Source of the DNA: Collybiopsis luxurians FD-317 M1
Lineage: Eukaryota > Basidiomycota > Agaricomycetes > Agaricales > Omphalotaceae
Assembly (NCBI GenBank): GCA_000827265.1
Contig: KN834805.1
Location: forward strand, 127,595 to 191,594
Direction of reading: 5' to 3'
Length of the DNA: 64,000 bases
The position numbers were made by a program, and so were the translations under genes. The notes under the pieces are model-generated. The model did no database searches and was not told the origin of the DNA. It saw only the letters and a program-made list of their open reading frames with translations. Position 1 is the stretch's first letter; every line of letters starts with the position of its first letter. Of the stretch, positions 59,201-64,000 are shown in pieces.

Positions 59201-60899
59201 TGTCTCTGGCGAGCCCCGGACTACCATGTCCATTTTTGTCTGCCGCACTGTCGAGGATCCCTGTGGAACCGGATCCCAGACCGTCCTTCGCCAAGAAGGT
59301 CAACTGAAGTAAGCACGCCGATATATAATCCATCTCATGCTGTTGTTCGTCCTTTATTCGTCTGAACTCCTTCTCGCTTTCCTGCTGCTCAAACGAGCTA
59401 GTAGAATCAGTAGATACTGGTGTGCCAGCGATTGCAGACTCCCATACTTCGATAGCTTGAATGCTAAGGGAGTACCAGTATTTCGAGTCAAAGGTCGGAA
59501 GAGACTTGCTTCTAGGTCTCTGTGTACTTTCCTTCCCACCGGAAGCCCTTCTCGCCTCCTCGAGTGCTCCTAGAGCCATGGCTGCGCAAAGAGTAGCGAA
59601 GAGAGGTATATCTCCAGTTCTCTTGGAAATTGAAAAATGCCCATTATCCTCCATATTTACGTCCGAGACACCAAAGACGGGACGACCTCGAGGTGTGTTT
59701 GATCCTCCTAAGCCAAACAGCTGCCTTGCCTGAGCACTCTCCCTCTCCTTCTTCTCCCTCTCCTTTTCTTTTTCCTTGTCCCTAGCCAGTTCCCTGTCCC
59801 AAGCATTCGCGGCAGGTGAGGATGCATTGGGACGAGCATTGTTCAACATCTCTAGACCTCGTTCCCGTAAAGTTTTCCAGCTTAGGAAAGGATAGGTGTA
59901 TGCAACTGACTCTTCTGCCAACTTGATAAGAGTTCCGAATGAAGACTGCTGAGGATGGGAATTCAAGGACGGCAGTAGGGCGATTAGCCCAGGAGTTAAC
60001 TGAGGTCTTGTTGACGTAGATGGAAAGGGTGCTGAAGATGTATAGTAAATACTGGTGGGGGGTAGCTGAGCATGACCAATGGCTGATGATATAGAGAGCG
60101 AAGCGATGTTTGGGGAGAAGGTCGAGTGATGATTGGCAGATGAGGAAGAAGATGAAGATGACGTGCTTGGTCTGTCTGCCATGTCAAAGTCATCTGAGTC
60201 CCCGGAAAGCGAAAGGGGCTCTGCGGTGTGCGGCTCGACTTTGACGTTTGCGCCACCGTGTTCTCGGGGGGCGCTGCGTGAAAAGTCTGCTGGTAGAGGA
60301 AATCCAAGGTCGATTTCATTAAGCCAGGTACCGCCTAATTCTTCTAGCGGGATTGCGAGGGACGAATGCTGTATTGTGGGTGGACTGAGAGTCACGTTTA
60401 GGGATAATGAGGGAGGAGGAGGTCCGTTGGACGAGTTTGAAGGAGCCGAAAAGGGATAGGATGGCATGAATTGCCCGGAAGTAAGTTGGGCTAATGTGGC
60501 CTCGACTTGAATTAGTCGGTTATTGAGCGAATGTAGGTCTCTGAAGTTTGAGCTGTCAGATGTTGTGAGATGTAAGCGAGTAATTGGACCTACACTTTTT
60601 CTGCAGCAGCTGGCGAGTATATACATCGGGCGACAGTATCGCGCTTCTGACAACTTCCACAGGGATTTCTTCGGTCGCATTTTAGCTTGAGTCGTTTGCA
60701 CTATTGGTGAAATTTGTAAAAACTTAACCAAGTGAGCCATACTGCTGGAGACTTGCCTCTGCGCAAACTACCGTAATTCGAGACCGGATTTGGCTGTAGT
60801 TTTGATTAGGAGATGGAGCGGGATGATGAAGAAGACGTACGGGGCCGTTACCGCCGTTGAAGGCGTCGTTGAGTGGCCTTGAGGGATATCAGAATCCAT
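56267..60899 (-). CDS. Large Zn2Cys6 transcription factor
   Basis: Seven exons (60841-60899, 60757-60793, 60594-60700, 59151-60540, 58810-59099, 58559-58750, 56267-58505) give 1437 residues. The start is MDSDIPQGHSTTPSTAV. The zinc cluster is CAECKRLKLKCDRRNPCGSC followed by QKRDTVARC, split by an intron with a GC donor (GAG then GCAAGT, 60756), and is followed by a coiled coil (VDLHSLNNRLIQVEATLAQL). The fungal transcription factor domain is spread over exons 4-7 (RRRVWWTIMYFDLYF, FLSDIMNQPPLI, ASMETEVRAWLNDLPSYYQL, AHRLILRVYLPFLKKH). Between and after these lie long Ser/Pro/Gln-rich segments (QQQQQQHGSQAYGAY at the end), typical of activation regions. Unusually, the Zn-cluster helix is coded by tiny exons of 37 and 107 nt. 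Nuclear DNA-binding regulator; target unknown. It is unrelated in sequence to the tandem pair at 5.9-12.2 kb. Confidence 0.88.
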
Positions 60900-63800
60900 T
60901 GAAGGTGGTGGTTTGGAAGAGAAAGCGAGTGTTCGGGTAAGATAGACCCAATTGCTTCTGTTTTTGGGACTAGTCGGTATTGTGACAAGTAATGCTCGGT
61001 CACGACACTCGGCTATACAAAAACAGGTACACATTAAAAACAAATCTAGATTCTGCCTTGCCTGCCGGTAAATCCATCAATCAAGTTCTCAAATTCTCTA
61101 CTTCCCCGCTTACTCCTTCCAGCCAGCTTTCTTCTCTCTCTCTCATCAGGAATTCTATTCCAGTTTCCGAGTCTTCCTCACAGTTAAGGAATGAGAGAAA
61201 TTAAACAAAAATCAAGGAAAAAAAAATCAAGTGGTGAAAAAAAATCTATCATCGATACATCCTCCCGCGGTCCTTCGTTCGACATTTGATTCAGTCTAGA
61301 TGCTCGGTAAGGAAATTTTTCGATGATCCTGCGTGGTCTCCCCATGGCACCCCGTGCCCTGTCTCAATTAATATTCACAGCCAAGATCGACGCAAGTCAG
61401 TAGGTTGTCGCATAGCAGGTCCTTTTTTTCCCTTCGCTGCTATTAACGACAGGTCTCGATCCCTGTGTGTAGAATACGGCGCTGGGCTTCCAAGGAAGCC
61501 AAGTGACGTAGCTCAGGAACTTGGTATTCACTTATCTTTTGGGCTCAATATGATAACCGGTGAATCACTCCCAAAACTTATTGTCCGCTACGTCGCGCTA
61601 CGAATCTATGTATCTCGCCCTATCTGACTGGTGCTCAGTATTCAGAGCTATGCGGCTCCGAGTCTCCACTTTTCTTTCCAACCCTCCCTCTCAGAACTTT
61701 GTTACGCTTATTACTTCTTTTGTCCCTGGATGCCGCTTCATATCTAACCCATAGTTTCAATACTCGAAATGATTTTTCTCACCTCTTCAAGAGTCATCTC
61801 GACTCCAGATACCAATCAATTACTATATCCTATACAAACCCCGCGGGTTGTAAGAGGCAAAAGAGGTGTGTACAAGCACACAATGCGCAATACGGTCCCG
61901 TACGTTGGTGCATGCATGCTGTTGCGACCGTAAAGACTCCCATCGAGTCAGCCTGAGGCTGTATCAAGCTACCCATACTCTTTCTCCATCATGGTCGAAA
62001 CTCATTATACTCGAATCTCCATTCTAAGTACGCCCAGCTCCCCGACAGAGACAGCTTTCAGCATGGACACCTTCCGGTCACCTATCGCACATTGCCTGTA
62101 TTCTATGGATGCACATAAAGCGGCACATCTCTCTTCCCTTTCGCTCTTACAGGAAATATCACCCTCAACCAATTCACTTTGCAAAGATATTTCTCCTCGG
62201 ACATTCCAACCACTTGAATGAAATGAAATGAAATGGGGGAGGCAATTGCACTGCAATCCGCAACGAAACATCCCTGTACGTATACGTATTCTATACAGTC
62301 TGTCTCCCCGAGTCTCGACAATCAAAAACAGTCACACAAACTCCCCATTTGACTCCCATGCTCTTAATAATCGCTTCAACTGTTCGTACCATGATCAAGA
62401 CATCAACCCATCACCACCTCCTGTCGAACGGCAGTGTAGAGTATGTATACAGCCGTATCTGTGGTCGTTCAACAGCTTGACGTTTCGACAGTGGCTTCAA
62501 GGCTCTAATTTTCTGTTACAGGCCGAATAACAGACTGCATACTGATTGCCCTCCTCGATATCGTACCTCCAATCTTGCTATAGCTCCTTCGGTGAAACAC
62601 TGACATATCCTCATCGTTCTGTGATTTCTCTTATTTTGGGTCAGGAACAGGTGGATAGCAATGTCAGTCAAGTCTTGTATACCATGGCATGACCTCTCCA
62701 CAAGCTGACGGGATTACTTAGGTTCAATCTTTCATCGCTTTCATCAAAGGAGTTTGTTCACATATGTAGTACAAGCCAGTACATGTATGTGTGTGAACCC
62801 GCCTCTAAAATACTCCGAGGCACTACATTTGCTAATTTTCGTGAAGTTTGCATTTAATTAACGCTTCTATTGTTTATAGTCTAACATCATCATGATATTC
62901 ACTACTTGGACGTCCATCTGAGCGCGAAGCTATTCGTAGAACTTCTATAGACCCAGCTGATCTCTTATTGGTGGAAATGTTACCTCTTGACTACAGTTCA
63001 GATCATTAGAGGTGACACAACTCGGCTTATTGCGTCGTATACTCGGAAGCTTTGTACTACCGTAGCTCATTATTATCTCTCGAAATTGACTAGCTGGAAG
63101 CGTAGACACATACAGGTAAGTAGCGCTTACATCCTGCTCGAATATTCCACTATTAACCCTCTCCTTAATAGGAATCGAAAATTCGCCGACTTATTACCCG
63201 TAGGTAAGATATTTCCAAACTCATTGACGCGCCATCTCCTTGGATCCAATTTCTTCCTTTTCGTTAAGTCTTCCTTCTTAATTTTCCATCCGCTACAGTC
63301 GTCTTTCACATCTGTTATCCGCTTACACTGATTTGTTTCCATTCTTTCATTCCTCCTTTCCTTCCCTGTCGAATTCGAAGATTTATCCGTAAACTTCCTC
63401 CGTCGACCCTGAGCCTGAGTGTTTTATACGAGTGACAACGTACATAAAAAATGATCACCTTCTTACTACCGATGCGTGATTATATGCATGTACGCCGTTG
63501 CAATGATCTACTCGCTACTGAAGAGGATGATTAACCAGACCGGCCGAGTAAATATGTACAGAGTACCGCTGTCTTGAAAGGGAATAGTCAAAAACTAGAA
63601 TAAAATCCTCGATTTCCGTGGCGTTACTTTCACTCACTATATCTATTCATTTTTTTTTTAAAGTTCTCTAAAATTAACTTTAACGTTACTGTTCGAGAAA
63701 TCTTGGATATCTGCACGAAGCCATATCACCTGTACAGTACGGCCATTTCCTGAGCACGCAAAATGGCGACATGCGTAGACAGAGACGTCGATCAGAGTGC

Positions 63801-64000
63801 CTTTCGAGAGTGTCGGTACTGTACGTGGGGCGTGCCTGCATACAATGGGCGTTGGCGTTGGGGCTCCCCGCGAGTCAATTTACAAAGTTGAGGGCAATTA
63901 ATAGCGTTTTCAATCCTCACACACTCAGGCTTTCATTTTTTTGTTTCTTTATCCATTAATGTATGCTCTCGTAAGGCTCACCCTCATTTTCTGGAGCGTT
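60900..64000. other. Intergenic region, no gene supported
   Basis: The first few hundred bases are the likely promoter of the large regulator, with TC-rich sequence near 61080-61140. The rest holds only frames without family signal. A GAAATGAAATGAAATG short repeat lies at about 62218-62233. I see no RNA gene or transposon end. Confidence 0.45.

Overview
The window is nuclear DNA from a filamentous basidiomycete, most likely an Agaricomycete. Genes are split by many introns of about 45-65 nt, branch-point-like CTRAY sequences precede acceptors, and the families are typical of mushrooms: Zn2Cys6 regulators with a fungal transcription factor domain, F-box proteins, NmrA-like proteins, an NRPS-like reductase, a cyanovirin-N homology protein and a Crinkler/RHS-type ATPase-nuclease. 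I rebuilt exons by hand. For 15 genes (TF1 only up to its stop) the exon lengths sum to whole codons without internal stops, which is the main support for the models.

Left third (1-21 kb): a poorly resolved helical protein gene, a HAD-type hydrolase, two tandemly duplicated Zn2Cys6 regulators (the first carries an in-frame stop), threonine synthase, an adenylation-carrier-reductase enzyme on the minus strand and, divergent from it, a sphingolipid delta-4 desaturase. These look like ordinary metabolic genes apart from the regulator duplication.

Middle (21-42 kb): a first NmrA-like gene, then a P-loop ATPase-nuclease gene and a kinase-like gene, both on the minus strand and bracketed by three copies of a roughly 200-bp direct repeat. 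A 1521-aa Ser/Pro-rich coiled-coil protein follows. Next is a rearranged stretch: the last exon of the coiled-coil gene and the adjoining F-box gene were copied, a multi-pass membrane protein gene acquired the copied exon as its C-terminus, and the copied flank took two terminal-inverted-repeat elements. The original locus preserves the empty site.

Right third (41-64 kb): an NmrA-like family expansion. Three further copies look intact, one is broken and one is a deletion relic. They surround a degenerate tandem repeat and a protein with two cyanovirin-N homology domains and a helical tail. A serine-rich tail-anchored protein and a 1437-aa Zn2Cys6 regulator end the gene-bearing part. The last 3 kb hold no supported gene.

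Two genome-scale signals stand out: at least seven introns need a GC donor to keep frame, out of roughly ninety modelled, and recent local duplication followed by decay recurs throughout. All functional calls rest on motifs read by eye; no database search was run.
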